DNA from: Lumbricus terrestris
Taxonomy: Eukaryota > Annelida > Clitellata > Crassiclitellata > Lumbricidae
Direction: 5' to 3'
DNA: 64,000 nucleotides
Assembly: GCA_949752735.1 (NCBI GenBank)
Contig: OX457040.1
Location: 7,279,597 to 7,343,596, forward strand
Shown here: positions 32,245 through 42,961 of the stretch, piece by piece
Layout of the letters: each line of letters opens with the position of its first letter
Numbering within the stretch: position 1 is the stretch's first letter
The notes under the pieces: generated by a model
Told to the model about the DNA's origin: nothing
Seen by the model: the letters and a program-made list of their open reading frames with translations, nothing else
Databases searched by the model: none
Translations under genes and position numbers: made by a program

Positions 32245-32345
32245 GGAGTCAACTCTAAAGCTTATTTATTTCAAGTATTTATTTTTATTTATTTCAAGTA
32301 TTTATATAGCGCCTCTTCAAGAAACCTACTCAGAGGCGCTCTCTG
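32245..32345 (-). mobile_element. Solo LINE tail with (TTTA) tract
   Basis: Minus-strand GAGCGCCTCTGAGTAGG followed by TTGAAGAGGCGCTATATAAA and AAATAAATA repeats: the 3' end of the 21.6-kb LINE family, nearly the same tail. It is at a different site from the copy A LINE. Confidence 0.7.
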
Positions 32346-33331
32346 CGCTAACTAGCCGAAATGATGTTAAGTGTCATAACAACAAGAAAATTCCATCAAT
32401 TAGCAAAATAAGTCACAGTGAGCCGGAAACAGTCATCAGTGGCGATCCCTCGCAGACACGTAGAATCATCCAACCGAATCCCGTCAACAGCTTTCAGATG
32501 GTGTGAATGTTCACAGTCTCTGGTACAGGTTGCGTCAGTAGAGTAGAGCGGCGACAGATGACAGGGCTCGCAAACACGAAACGCTGACGAAACTGAAGCT
32601 CCTCGCTGGTTGAAGATGATGCGCGTCCGGCTTAAGCTTAGTTAGTGGTAGAGGGGTACTCGTGTCCCCCGCCTGGTTGCCGAGGGAAGGAGTACCAAAA
32701 TGAGGGTTGAATTATTTTTTCCTGATAAATTTTTACGATTTTATCTTTGCTCCACACCCAATATCTAGTGGGGTAGGTGTACGATCGACCAAACGGGTCC
32801 TGCTAGTCAAAGTGATTTATAAATTGGTCTTCATGGACACCTTTAAATTTGTTTGTCACGACGTTATACAAACGGGCCCTGCTAGACTCGTTGCTTAGAG
32901 ACCAATTGTCAGGCATGATTCTAATCTAATATAATCTAATATAACAATTGTAAAGAGCTTCTCAGAGCGGAGTTATTCAGAAGTGCTCTCAGCTTGACAG
33001 GTCCTTGAACAGAAAAATGTCTTCAGGCAGCGAAAAGATGATGGTGCCTACATCAAGTGCCAAAGGGCACCCTATACTCATGAAATGACAGAACCACAAA
33101 GCAAAGTTGATAGGCCAGTCAGAGTCTGCCCAAAGTCAACATCCTTCCACCAGATAGTGAGGGAATATCACGGCTGAAGTGAATCTCTGCATTCTGCAGC
33201 ATTCATGAACCGATGACCGATGAATGGATTAATTGTGGCGTTGCTGTGGTAAACACATGATCTTAAACTCTGGATCCATGCATCCAACCAGTACTGGTAA
33301 AGTATAAGTTCAGTTAACTTTGACCACTACA

Positions 33332-33548
33332 CCACTGCGGGGCGGTAGGTTCGGTGCCTTGGAGCGGGTGTGTTCCAGGTTCGAATCCACTCAAAGCCGC
33401 TGCGTAGAGACCTTGAACAAGTTCTTCACTGGCAATTGCTCGTCCGTTTCGGCGTGAAACTCCGATGCAGCGTCCGCGCTGTAGTCGGAAGCGCCTCTGA
33501 GTAGTGAGCTCGAATGGTCGCGAGGGCAATTGGGAGAATTGAATAAAT
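33332..33548 (+). mobile_element. SINE-A (plus), copy B
   Basis: Box B GGTTCGAATCC (near 33377), the body and the GCGCCTCTGAGTAG tail ending AATAAATAAGCAGACG; paralogue of 23197-23412. Confidence 0.85.
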
Positions 33549-34439
33549 AAGCAGACGTTAAACGCCCATCAGTCTGCTTGGTTGTTGTTGTTAAACACTC
33601 AATAACTCACCGCTTATGTAAGGCGTCTTTAAACGCCTTACAACATTTTTAATTAATTGTCAAATGTGTCGAAGCATGCTGCAGATAGTGGGGTAGGGGT
33701 ACGATCGACCAAACGGGCCCTGCTAGTCAAAGTGATTTATAACAAATTATAATAACTTGGCGTTCATGGACACCTTTAAATCGTTTGCCCCGACGCTATA
33801 TAAATAAACGCGCTTTTTGGCAGCGTATGACGAACAGTTTTCTATTGTTATGGCACATAGACGTTAAACAGCAACTATCAAACTGAACAACCAATTCTTC
33901 AGTAAAACTCTTATCCATAATATCCATAATGATTAAAAGACGTCGTGAAAATGAGCCCGCTTCCCAATATAAAGTCCCCACACTTAAAAAGTCACTCCCC
34001 ACACACACGCACACGGAGCCGGGCTGAAACTCTGTATTGGAAGAAATTTTTCTGAAATAAAAGCTAAATATTCTGAGAACTTATGTCTTGTACAAATAGC
34101 TTGTCAACGTGAACTAACGGTTTAACTGCCGATCTATATGTTTTAGGTGACTGAAGCACACTTCAAACTCAACAGGAAGGACTTTATTTCAGCGGCAGAT
34201 GAAATATTCTCTGCTCCGAGACTTTATTTCGGAATATAGTCTCCGGCTCGAGTATATTTTTAAACAGATCAGCCGGGGAGAATCTGTTTCGAAATAGAGT
34301 AACATGGGTGGGAGTCTTTGAGGAAAAGACTTTGTCATGGGTCACTCGCATGCATACCTTTATAATCGTTTTCATCGACGTTATAAATTCAGACACGCTT
34401 ACAAGATGCATATAATTATGTTAACTAACTCCAGATCAC

Positions 34440-34570
34440 CCTAACCAGGTAGAATGCTCCGCTACTGGTTGCATTTTGCTTGCATTTTGCCAGTGCCAGT
34501 CCCAAACCTGGATAAAGGAGGAGCGCGTCGCTAATGGTCTTTGTTACCACACAGTGACGTTAAACTGCAA
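34440..34570 (+). mobile_element. SINE-C 3' region, solo
   Basis: GTGCCAGTCCCAAACCTGG, ATAAAGGAGGAGCGCGTCGC and CAGTGACGTTAAAC: the best-preserved solo tail of this family. Confidence 0.65.
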
Positions 34571-35158
34571 ATACCATCTACAACCGCGAACATAATATTT
34601 ATTAGGCCTATAATAATGTTCTTAAGCTCTAAACAGAAGGTATGTACCACCGAACTCAGAAATGCGGGCGACAGCCGGAAGCAGCGAATATTCTATTTGT
34701 TTCAAATCTTATATAATTATGTTCTTAAGCACTAAACAGGTGTAGAAGGCATAGAAATGCGGCAATACCAGTTTGCGCCAGTTGATCATTTTAGGGCAAC
34801 TGCAGAAATTGCCACAAATCGTATTATTTGGTATAAATAAATATGTGTAAGATTTAGCAGCTGACACGGGAAGGTACATGCATAGCTAAATCGTAGCACT
34901 CTTGCTTGTTGGCCAATAGGTTCTAAAATATCCAGTTTTATGTCTGTAGGCACTAATAGGTAGACAGCCTTCCACGTCCTAAATGGCAGATGCCAATGAA
35001 TAGGTCCCTAATAATCTGCTCAGACGTATGTTTAATAAGATCATTAAATTTGTATCGTCTTAAATTCTTAATTCATTATTTCAATGTTACATAGGCCACC
35101 TCATTGGCACCTCATGTCAGCAAGCTGACCAATGGAAACGAATATTATTTACCTATAC

Positions 35159-35212
35159 AGTAAGTTAGTAAGTAAGTAAGAAAGTAAGTAAGTAAGCAAG
35201 TAAGCAAGTGTA
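35159..35212. repeat. (AGTA)n microsatellite
   Basis: Imperfect AGTA units with AAGC variants. Confidence 0.9.
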
Positions 35213-35449
35213 ATTTTCATTTATCACATCTGTGTAATCGCACATTGCTTTATGTCAATGGATGATCATGAATAATACATTGCTACTGCTACAGTGGTTT
35301 CAGGAAAGAGGTGGAGCAGCTATGGGGAACTTGACAAAGACGAAAGTCCCTGGGGAAGATAATATCACAGCAGAGATGATACCCACCGAAGAAGAATGCT
35401 CGACAGAAATCACACACACACGTCATGCAACAAGATCTATAAGGAGAGA

Positions 35450-35525
35450 TGGATGGATCCAGATTTGACGAGAGTCTATACAACAGATGCCGTTGCCCTC
35501 GACAGAAATTTGTTTGGCATATTAC
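35450..35525 (-). repeat. 80-bp interspersed repeat, minus
   Basis: GGATGGATCCAGATTTGACG, then ACAACAGATGCCGTTGCCC and AAATTTGTTTGGCATAT: an inverted copy of the 12826 repeat. Confidence 0.7.
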
Positions 35526-36094
35526 AGTTCTTGTTTGGTCACCTATAAAAGAAGTCTAGCACGCCATAGCAAGTTTTAAACCAAGTTCACCAAACCCATT
35601 AATAATAACAATTATTAAGAACTGTCATACGTCAAAATAATTTATAATCTCAGTGGTCTTTGATCTCATGTACTGTCGTTAAACTCTTGAAACCGTTCAA
35701 CCAGTGTTAAGTTGCTGGCAAGGTTTGGTTGACGTTTAAGGCTCTTGTCAAACACTCTATAGACCCTTTGCTCATAATACGTCTTCAAGTAAACACCTTC
35801 CAACATTGCCAACTATTTGTCAGCTGTGCCCAAACATGCTAAGTTATCAAATGTGGAAAGTGGGTTGGCATTCGATCCACTAGACGGACCCTGGCTATCA
35901 AAGCGATCTAAACATTGGTTTAACTGCGCACGAATGGACACCTTTAAAACCGTTTCAAATCGACTTTATGTTGCCTACTTTCGCACTTTTTGGTAAGTAG
36001 ATATTCGTCTACGACCCACTATAATTATATAGACGTCAAACAGAAGCTAAGCAACCAATACAATCATTATTCAGCAAAACTCGCAGACTAACAT

Positions 36095-36200
36095 ATTGTT
36101 ATTGTACCAGTCTCACGCCTGTCGAAGGGAAGAGGGCAACGCTAAAAGTCTTTCTCTGACATAAGCCTAAAATCGTCAAGCGAAAACTAAATAACCTTGC
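36095..36200 (+). mobile_element. SINE-C 3' region, solo (copy C)
   Basis: ACCAGTCTCACGCCTGTCG, AGAGGGCAACGCTAAAAG and ATCGTCAAGCG; the copy C counterpart of 16509-16600. Confidence 0.5.
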
Positions 36201-36484
36201 AATAATTATTATCACACATCACGCGAGTATAGGCTATTATCGACTTCTGCTCAACCTCCTGCCTTAGATTTCTTCTTCATCTGCTTAGTCGATCTCGGTT
36301 ACTCCTTCAACACTGTCAGAGTTACTGCCGAGTTCTTTTGCTTTCCCTTAGTTGTCTCCCGATATTCAGCAGTCAACTGAAAGCTTCTCTGTCGCTTTCT
36401 GGTCTCTCTCACTCCGTATAACCGTGACAATCTAGCTTCTGTAACGCATCGCATCTCGGCTTTACTTACCTAATAAGCTATGAT

Positions 36485-36784
36485 CATGGGCGGAGTTTGG
36501 TTTCAGTTTGGGGGGCTAAAAACCTTGGTCGAGAACGAGCGGTGCTGACAATATTTTCTCGTGTCGGCCCCAACAAATTTGATGACCTTTATTTTTTTAA
36601 GTCAAGTTCAAATCTCGTGAAAATTACTATATACTTCCAGTCGAAAAAGTTTATGACCTTTTTTAGTCATTTGGTTGAAAGTTCTTGGGGGCTAAGCCCG
36701 AAAAGATACGATTTACACAGTAAAAAACATGAATCTGGAACTTCTTGGGGCTTAGCCCCCGGCTCCTGATAAACTCCACCCATG
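36485..36784. mobile_element. hAT-type MITE, 300 bp, TSD GCTATGAT
   Basis: Termini CATGGGCGGAGTTT and AAACTCCACCCATG (13 of 14); perfect 8-bp duplication GCTATGAT at 36477-36484 and 36785-36792. Copy A near 17150 is unoccupied (AATTATGATGTTGA). The interior carries TATGACCTTTTTTAGTCAT, the shared hAT core motif. No ORF. Confidence 0.92.
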
Positions 36785-36949
36785 GCTATGATGTTGACGA
36801 CAGTTTTACTGTATGCGACCATCATTCTTGTGCATTGTGATAATGACGGTGCAAAAAGTCAAGGTTTAAAGTGAGTGAAAACGGCGTTCTCAGTTCTCAC
36901 TGCTCTCGAAATTCTTTGCTTGCGTTCCCCATTGCTCATCGCCACATGT

Positions 36950-37249
36950 CAGAGGCGGATACAGAAATGATCGAGGGCGCAAAATTTTGGGTCTTGGGTC
37001 AGAAATTTTTTTCGTCGGTCCATGCCGTAAAATCTGTTTACTTTATTTTTTGTCTTTGCCGTACGCAAAATCTGACGACCTTTTTTAGTCATTTGGTTGA
37101 AATGTCTGGAAAAATAATTAGCCGTTTTGGCCGTCAGAAAATTGATGACCTTTTTTGGTCAAACGCTGCCAGAATAACTGGTGGGAAATACGCAAATTCT
37201 AAATGGGGGGGCATGACCGGGTTTGCCTCCCCCCCCCGATCCACCTCTG
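36950..37249. mobile_element. hAT-type MITE, 300 bp
   Basis: Termini CAGAGGCGGATACAG and CCCGATCCACCTCTG; flanks CCACATGT and ATGCATGT agree at 5 of 8 bases, a decayed duplication. The interior has GACGACCTTTTTTAGTCATT and GATGACCTTTTTTGGTC. Same size and internal layout as its neighbour at 36485. Confidence 0.8.
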
Positions 37250-37944
37250 ATGCATGTTACCATGGAAACACATGCGTTCCAATTAAATTCTTCTTCGTCG
37301 TTCTCACTGCTCATCCATTCGGCGTTCCCACTGCCCACCCAAACCACCTTAGCCACTCCATAAAGTCATTAGAACGCATAAGATTTGAAATCATATCTTA
37401 GGTCTGTTGGACACCTTTAAATTAATTTCAAAGGTCCAATATTAAGGCCCAATCTCCTCAGTTTGTTTCGTATTCACATGAACAGCAGCTGCATAACGTT
37501 TCTGTCGATGTCAACGGCAGTCGTGGCCAGGGATGACACTCAAGATTTAAAAAAGTTCAGATGGTCTCCAAAAAGGCTAGCCTGGTTTTACGTTGAGAAA
37601 TACATGAAATTTGTCTAACGTTCTAATGAGAAATAGGTTTTAAAACATTAATTTTACGATCTTTGAGCTGTGCTGAGTAGGCCCCTCTAGTAGAAGCCAC
37701 TCAGAGGCGCTCCCAGTTCAACAGCGGTCGATGCAAAAACGTTTTATGAAGTCCTGTTAAAAATAGGTGGACCATTGCGGTCATGTCAGTCAACAAATAT
37801 CGTGTTTTAATAATTGACAATGCAGACACCTTTTAAAACGTTGTTTCCGAATTTTATATAAGCTCGACTGTACACAATTATTACAATGTGCTTATGTGAC
37901 TGTGGCATTTATCAAGTAGAATAATAGTGTCGCACTTCTGTGCC
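37250..37944. other. Intergenic DNA of copy C
   Basis: Matches copy A at 18395-18470 and 19430-19620. A solo minus-strand stem-loop tail (GAGCGCCTCTGAGTGG) lies at 37672-37720. No gene. Confidence 0.45.
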
Positions 37945-38193
37945 CATACGAGTGAAGGACATTAGCCCTGAACCTCCTGGAAAAAACCCCGGACAAAACC
38001 TCCGGACAACCCCCATTTAGCCTAGGACATTGACCCTTCCGGACAATAACCCCTCTTCGCTGTGCAAATAGCCTATAAATGTAGTTATAATTTTATCAAG
38101 CTTAGGCTAAATGTCCAGTTCGCGGTGTTGTGTCAACTGATATTATACAGGTAAACACCTGCTGTCACTGTCATTGAGGCATGAACTGATAAC

Positions 38194-38490
38194 CATAGGC
38201 GTGTATACGAGGCGGGGGTCAGAGGGGGCAAATGCCCCCCCCCCCCTTAAATTTCGGGCAAAACTGTTTTTCGGGCAAGCAGACCGGGAAATGACTAAAA
38301 AAAGTCATCAACTTTTCGGGCAATTTCGGGCAAGTCTGTTTTTCGGGTAAGCAGACCGGGAAATGACTAAAATAAAAAGGTCGTCAACTTTTTTCTGGGA
38401 AAAGTTGTATTTTCCACGAGATTTCAGGATTTTGCGGGCATAAATTAAATCTTTGCGCCCCCCACTGCTGAAATTTCCGGTACGCCTATG
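38194..38490. mobile_element. hAT-type MITE, 297 bp, TSD CTGATAAC
   Basis: Begins CATAGGCGTGTATAC and ends GGTACGCCTATG; perfect 8-bp duplication CTGATAAC at 38186-38193 and 38491-38498. The interior has two AATGACTAAAA...GTCATCAACTTTT-type motifs, the inverse of the hAT satellite core. A partial relative (right half) is at 41815-41915. Confidence 0.92.
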
Positions 38491-38575
38491 CTGATAACTT
38501 TGTTACTGTCGCTTAGTAATTCCGATAGAAAGCTAATGCCTGTTGGGGTCATTTAGGACACCATGAATCCTTGCG

Positions 38576-38860
38576 ATCAATCCAGCTTCCATTGAGGCAA
38601 AAATTCGTTCCTCAGTCCAGCTTCTATTTAAATAGCAACAATCGTCTCTATCAATCCAACTTCTATTTAAATAACAATTATTTTCATCAGTCCCACTCCA
38701 ATTTAAGCAAGAATATTTTCATCAATCCAGCTTCAATTTAGGCTAGAATATTTTCATCGATCCAGCTTCAATTTAGACAAGAATATTTTAATCAATCCAG
38801 CTTCCATTTAATTAAAAATGATATGTATCAATCCGACATCCATTTATTTATATAGATTAG
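38576..38860. repeat. Minisatellite, about 36 bp x 8
   Basis: ATCAATCCAGCTTC or a close variant starts at about 38577, 38614, 38652, 38688, 38723, 38758, 38793 and 38829, each followed by ATTTA...AGAATATTTTC. The central three units are the most alike and the edges more diverged. Confidence 0.88.
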
Positions 38861-38871
38861 GACAGATTAGG

Positions 38872-38990
38872 ACCTTCAAGCCTTATTTGTTTAAGGCGCG
38901 TTGATTTGTTTCAAATTTTTAAATGTTAGGACAGAAATATGAAAAAATTTTGGACAACAATTCGAATAATTTCACGATTTAAAACAGATA
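38872..38990. repeat. 120-bp direct repeat, first copy
   Basis: Shares CTTCAAGCCTTATTTG, GCGCGTTGATTTGTTTC and ACAACAATTCGAATAATTTC with 39408-39528. It is probably a fragment of the hAT element at 39243 lying inside the TIR element. Confidence 0.8.
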
Positions 38991-39242
38991 ATCCTACATC
39001 AATCCTACCTGTGTACGACCAACAGATGTGTTTCGAACTTAGGATCGGCATTCGGATGACAACCACTCATATGCAATTTATGTTCTGCCCAGATTTTTTT
39101 GTCCTACCCTGAGGGATTTTGTCCGGGGCTTTTCCGAGAGGGTTAATGTCCGTTACTCGCCCCTATACCTCCCCCATACATGAGACTGGCACTTTCAAAG
39201 CAAGAGCATTGGCGGAGTTCGCAACCCACTGGTCCACTGCGA

Positions 39243-39611
39243 CAGTGGTTCTCAAACTTCAGTAGGCCGCGGACCGGCAATAATTTTTGGTGAAGCTCGT
39301 GTACCGCTAACATAGGCCTAAATGGCGATGGCAAACAAAAAGCGACCCAAATTATAAAAAAAGAATAAAACATAAGGCTATTTACAATTAGCCTACATGT
39401 ACATGTCCTTCAAGCCTTATTTGCTTAAAGCGCGTTGATTTGTTTCAAATTTTTAAATGTTAGGACAGAAATATGAATAAATTTTTGGACAACAATTCGA
39501 ATAATTTCACAATTTAAAACAGATAAACTAATAATTACAGTTGTTTAATGTTCGACTCTTCTCCGCAGACCGGCGATCATACCTCCGCGACCATCACTTT
39601 GGGAACCACTG
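39243..39611. mobile_element. hAT element, CAGTGGTTCTC termini
   Basis: Begins CAGTGGTTCTCAAAC and ends TTTGGGAACCACTG, the common animal hAT terminus. Flanks CACTGCGA and CACTACGT agree at 6 of 8. Length 369 bp, non-coding. It contains the second copy of the 120-bp repeat (39408-39528). Confidence 0.88.
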
Positions 39612-41204
39612 CACTACGTCGCATCATTGTCTAAAATCGCAGGCCACAAAACTTCGGGTTCGGGTGTTGCGGACCCCATAGCACCTAACTTAATTAAGTG
39701 GGGACTGCATGTATGTCGTCGCTGAGAATTTTAGAGGATTTACGTTAACATTTTTCCAAACATAAAAGGTGCTTTCTCCTCAATATACCAATGTGTCTGG
39801 GGTTTTTCATGGACAAATCAACGCATTCATGCATGTATGAGTGTGTCTATAAGCCCTACCCTGTGCTGAAAAGTCAATTCCTTCAAATAAGATTGTTTCA
39901 TTTATCAATCAGTCAATCAGAAATTATATAGCGCCCATTCAAGGTGCCTACTCAGAGCCGCTCCCGGCCGAGGTCAAGCGAAAAACAACAGTTTGTGAAA
40001 TTGAGAACAGTTTGTGAGATGTCGCATAGTCAAGAGAACTTTATAACACAGTATGAGGCATATGTAGGTCTAAACTTCACGGTCGGCCTTAAGATGCATA
40101 ACTGCATGGGTAAATATTACACGTCAAATTAAGAGAAAACTGCTCCAACCTTTGATGCAATTTTAGAGCATATAAAATATACTAAACGACCGAATGGTAG
40201 CTGTTATCGACGTCAGCGGTTCTGCCAGTCAAAGATGTCGTTAAGATATGAATATTGTCCTAAGACACCTTTTTAAGAGTTGTTTTACAGGCAATATATA
40301 TTTGGAAACTGCATTGTACCGATAATTGCAACTGATGGCGAAAGGTTTAGGGTTCAAAGGTTGAATCGTAGTCGTTCGGAACTGCTTTAGGCATTATAAT
40401 AATCGCCAAAATTCAAAATCTACGAAAAATTGCATAACGAAATAGATTAAAAAAGAATTGCTGAGGGAATTATTGTAGGTTATAAATATTTCGTTTACAC
40501 AAGCAAGTTAAGTCGACATAACGCAACTTAAAACATGACGGAAATGAAAAGTTGATTGGATTAGATGTTTCTGCAAAATTGTAGACTGTGGGAAAAGATT
40601 TCTACTGATCCTTGGAGCTAAAACTGCGAAGAGTCCTAAAGAATACTCAACAGATTATATTAAAATTTGTTCTTTTCTACCGATGGATGATTGCGTGAAA
40701 GTGTATGCCTGATGGTGAAGATTTTGCTGCAATAATTTGGCGTGAACATTTTATTTGTTATAGAGTTTGCCCAATTAATTTCGCTATCTTCTGACTCATC
40801 GACTGCTTTTTGATGTATAGACGAGTTTCGACACGAAAAGAATGAAAACAAGCACCATAATGGTCTTTGCAAGTTCAAAGAACTTTGAAATTATTTTCAC
40901 TATTGATTAAACGATGGAGGAGATGGCGACTACTAAACGCCTCGTAAAGTTATCTTAGCAAATAAAACAAAAATTATGGAGGACCGGAGGCTTAGCTAGT
41001 AGCTTAGTAAGTGATGGAATATCACGACTGAAATGAATATCTGCATTCTGCGGCATTCAAGGTCCGACGACTAATGAGATTGATGTGGCGCTACGTTGTG
41101 TCGTGCGCACGATGTTAAACTATGAATCCATCCAACCAGCGTCAAGTTGCTGGTAAAGTATATCAATCGTAAGTTCAGTTAAGTTAACTTTAACCAATAT
41201 ACCA
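39612..41204. other. Intergenic DNA of copy C
   Basis: Collinear with 19800-21240 and 22990-23170. A solo minus-strand LINE tail lies at 39925-39970 (GAGCGGCTCTGAGTAGG). ORFs 39944-40132 and 40660-40878 are not conserved between copies. Confidence 0.5.
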
Positions 41205-41430
41205 CCGCGGGGCCGTCGATTCGGTGCCTTGCTGCCGGAGGGTTCCAGGTTCGAATCTACCTAAAGCCGACGCCGTGTATAGGGACCTTGAACAAGTCCT
41301 TCAGTCGCAACTGCTCGTGCCCTTCGGCGTGAAATTCCGATGCGGTGTCCGGGCTGTATTCGGGAGCACCTCTGAGAATTGAGCTTAAAGGGGCGCTATG
41401 GCAAATGCGAGAATTTAATATATAAATAGA
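41205..41430 (+). mobile_element. SINE-A (plus), copy C
   Basis: Box B GGTTCGAATCT (one change), the TTCGGCGTGAAATTCCGATG body and a GAGCACCTCTGAGAATTGAG...GGGGCGCTATGGC tail. This is the third positional homologue of the SINEs at 23197 and 33332, so this insertion predates all duplications. Confidence 0.85.
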
Positions 41431-41814
41431 CGTTAAACGCCCATCAGTCTGGTTGCTGTTGTTAAACAATCGATAACCCATTGCTTTTATGTAAGACGTC
41501 TTTAAACGCCATCCAACATTGTCAATTAATTGTCTGTCAGCTGTGTCTAAACATGCTGTAGATAATTAATAGTTATGTTCGATATGATTTGTATCGACAT
41601 GAAAGTCAAGAGTTTTGCTGAAGAATAATTGATTGCTCAGTTTGATAGCTCCTGTTCAACGTTTATGCCCATGACCTGGCAGATCATTCGTTATCTGATG
41701 CCAAATGAGCGCGTCTGAATGTATAACGTCGTTGAAAAGCAGTTTAAAGGTGTCCATGAGGGCCAGTTGTATAATTTGTTTTAACACAGAGGTAAAAAGC
41801 TATATTTTCTGAAG

Positions 41815-41915
41815 ATTTACAGGAAATGACTAAAAAATTAAAAAGGTCATCAGATTTCTCAGGCAAAAAATAAAATTCTTGCCCCCCACTGCCGAAATGT
41901 CCCTTACGCCTATGT
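41815..41915. mobile_element. Partial hAT MITE (right end)
   Basis: GAAATGACTAAAAAATT, AGGTCATCAGATTTCTC and CTTACGCCTATG match the right half of 38194-38490. The left terminus is missing. Confidence 0.6.
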
Positions 41916-41934
41916 TTTTAGGCTGCTATTAGCG

Positions 41935-42075
41935 CATTTATTGCGGGCTGTCAGCTCAGTTTGTATGGTTAAGATTTGTGTATTCTGTGATCCCCGTTCT
42001 TGTGAACTGTTTAAACTGCATAATTGTTCACTGTAACCGGTTGCGGTCTGTCAACCGGATTGTTGAATAAGGAGA
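41935..42075 (+). mobile_element. SINE-B, 5'-truncated
   Basis: Starts within the body (GGCTGCTATTAGCGC) and ends GTCAACCGGATTGTTGAATAA. Very close to the copy at 16798. Confidence 0.82.
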
Positions 42076-42961
42076 ACATTAGTACCGGTATTATAACCTG
42101 TCGGCAGGTTAATAAAGCGTACCAGTCCGACTGTAATTCAATTATTTAATTACGTCCAACAGTCGCCTAAATTTATGCAAGTAGACGATGAAGTGTGTGT
42201 GTTGTCGTAGATAGAAAATTTTAGGTCATTTTGAAATTTTTCGATTTCCGATTCTATAGGTAGAATACTTTGTAAGCAGAAGAGGACAAACAGAAAAATG
42301 TAGGTTCTTAGTTCGAAGAAATGTGTGCCTGTGTTAGAAGCAACATGAAGTAGTAGTAAAAAGATGTCAATTTTTCAGGGGGCATATCCCTCTTGCCCTC
42401 ATGTGCAGATGCCTATAGTCTGTTTGTCTGGGGTTGGATCGACTAGACCAGAAGTTTTTAACTTTTTATCCTTTTTATCGACACACCTAAACTTATAACC
42501 AATTTGGCGACACACCATGAAATCGTCATGTCAATATCGCTTATAATCAACAATATGTTTAAGATTATGCAAAGTGATTCATTTTAAGACGTTAGAAGTC
42601 TTACTTGATGAAATTTTTGCACTGAATGCTTTCTAGTCTCTAATTATTCTAAACCTATATAATTTATATTCTACTGGTCTAACTTTACGATTCTATTTCG
42701 TTTTATGACTCTGCGTTTATTGTTTGACCTAACATTTAATGGAATTTTTTGCTCCTGGATTTTTCTTTGGATCATTGCAAGATGAGGATCCACAGGATTT
42801 GTATGTGAAACCGTTTCTTAGCAAACTCGCCAGAATGATGATCAGCCGTGTCGACGTTAACCGTCAGAGCTACATTTTAGATAGATTGCAATTTTATATA
42901 AAATTATACAACTCCCTTTTAAAGGTGTCTTATGAGTTTATTGAATGACGACATCATTTTA
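42076..42961. other. Intergenic DNA
   Basis: The 70-codon frame 42739-42948 is unrecognised. A sequence near 42440-42530 faintly recalls hAT ends but has no partner. A TACCGGTA palindrome is at 42083. Confidence 0.4.

Larger units (their letters stand above)
23796..33790. repeat. Segmental duplication, copy B
   Basis: Head-to-tail paralogue of copy A beginning at GGGTGAATAACTGAATGG. It lacks the A-specific hAT (10184), SINE-B (16798) and LINEs (17345, 21566). It carries its own insertions: hAT elements at 27780 and 30105, a SINE-B tail at 26548, and about 1 kb of extra DNA at 28830-29830. Confidence 0.85.
33549..35449. other. Spacer between duplication copies B and C
   Basis: The first 240 bp still match copy A near 23560-23770. 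A segment at 33830-33925 (CAACTATCAAACTGA...) recurs inverted at 41605-41690. A SINE-C tail lies at 34440-34570 and an (AGTA)n tract at 35159-35212. Small minus-strand ORFs (33796, 34184) are not recognised. Confidence 0.45.
37945..39162. mobile_element. Putative DNA transposon with about 60-bp TIRs
   Basis: The left end (ACGAGTGAAGGACATTAGCC, then CCCCGGACAAAACC) is matched inverted on the right (GGATTTTGTCCGGGGC, then GGGTTAATGTCCGTTACTCG). The 1.2-kb interior contains a hAT MITE (38194), a 36-bp minisatellite (38576) and a block shared with 39408-39528. The flanks correspond to adjoining sequence in copy B near 31045, supporting insertion. The exact ends and target duplication are not resolved, so the superfamily is unknown. 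Confidence 0.55.
35560..41570. repeat. Segmental duplication, copy C (partial, diverged)
   Basis: Matches copies A and B from the AAGTTTTAAACCAAGTTCA block (15610/35575) through the SINE-C tail (36095), the TTACTCGTTCAA/TTACTCCTTCAA block (36298), the GATGTTGA...ACGAC block (36788), the AAAGGTTTTATGAAGTCCTG/AAACGTTTTATGAAGTCCTG block (37735), the GAATTTTCGAAGATATGCGT region (39730), and the SINE-A (41205). It lacks the leftmost third of the unit. Interrupted by at least five DNA transposons. Confidence 0.75.

Noticed and set aside
38576..38860. CRISPR-like regular spacing of a 36-bp unit
   Set aside because: There are no unique spacers: the units are contiguous and degenerate, in a eukaryotic transposon context.
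38872..39528. 120-bp direct repeats as a pair of LTRs
   Set aside because: There are no TG...CA ends, primer-binding site or polypurine tract. The second copy lies inside a hAT element with its own ends.
42430..42560. Possible hAT terminus (AGAAGTTTTTAACTTTTT)
   Set aside because: No inverted partner or target duplication was found.
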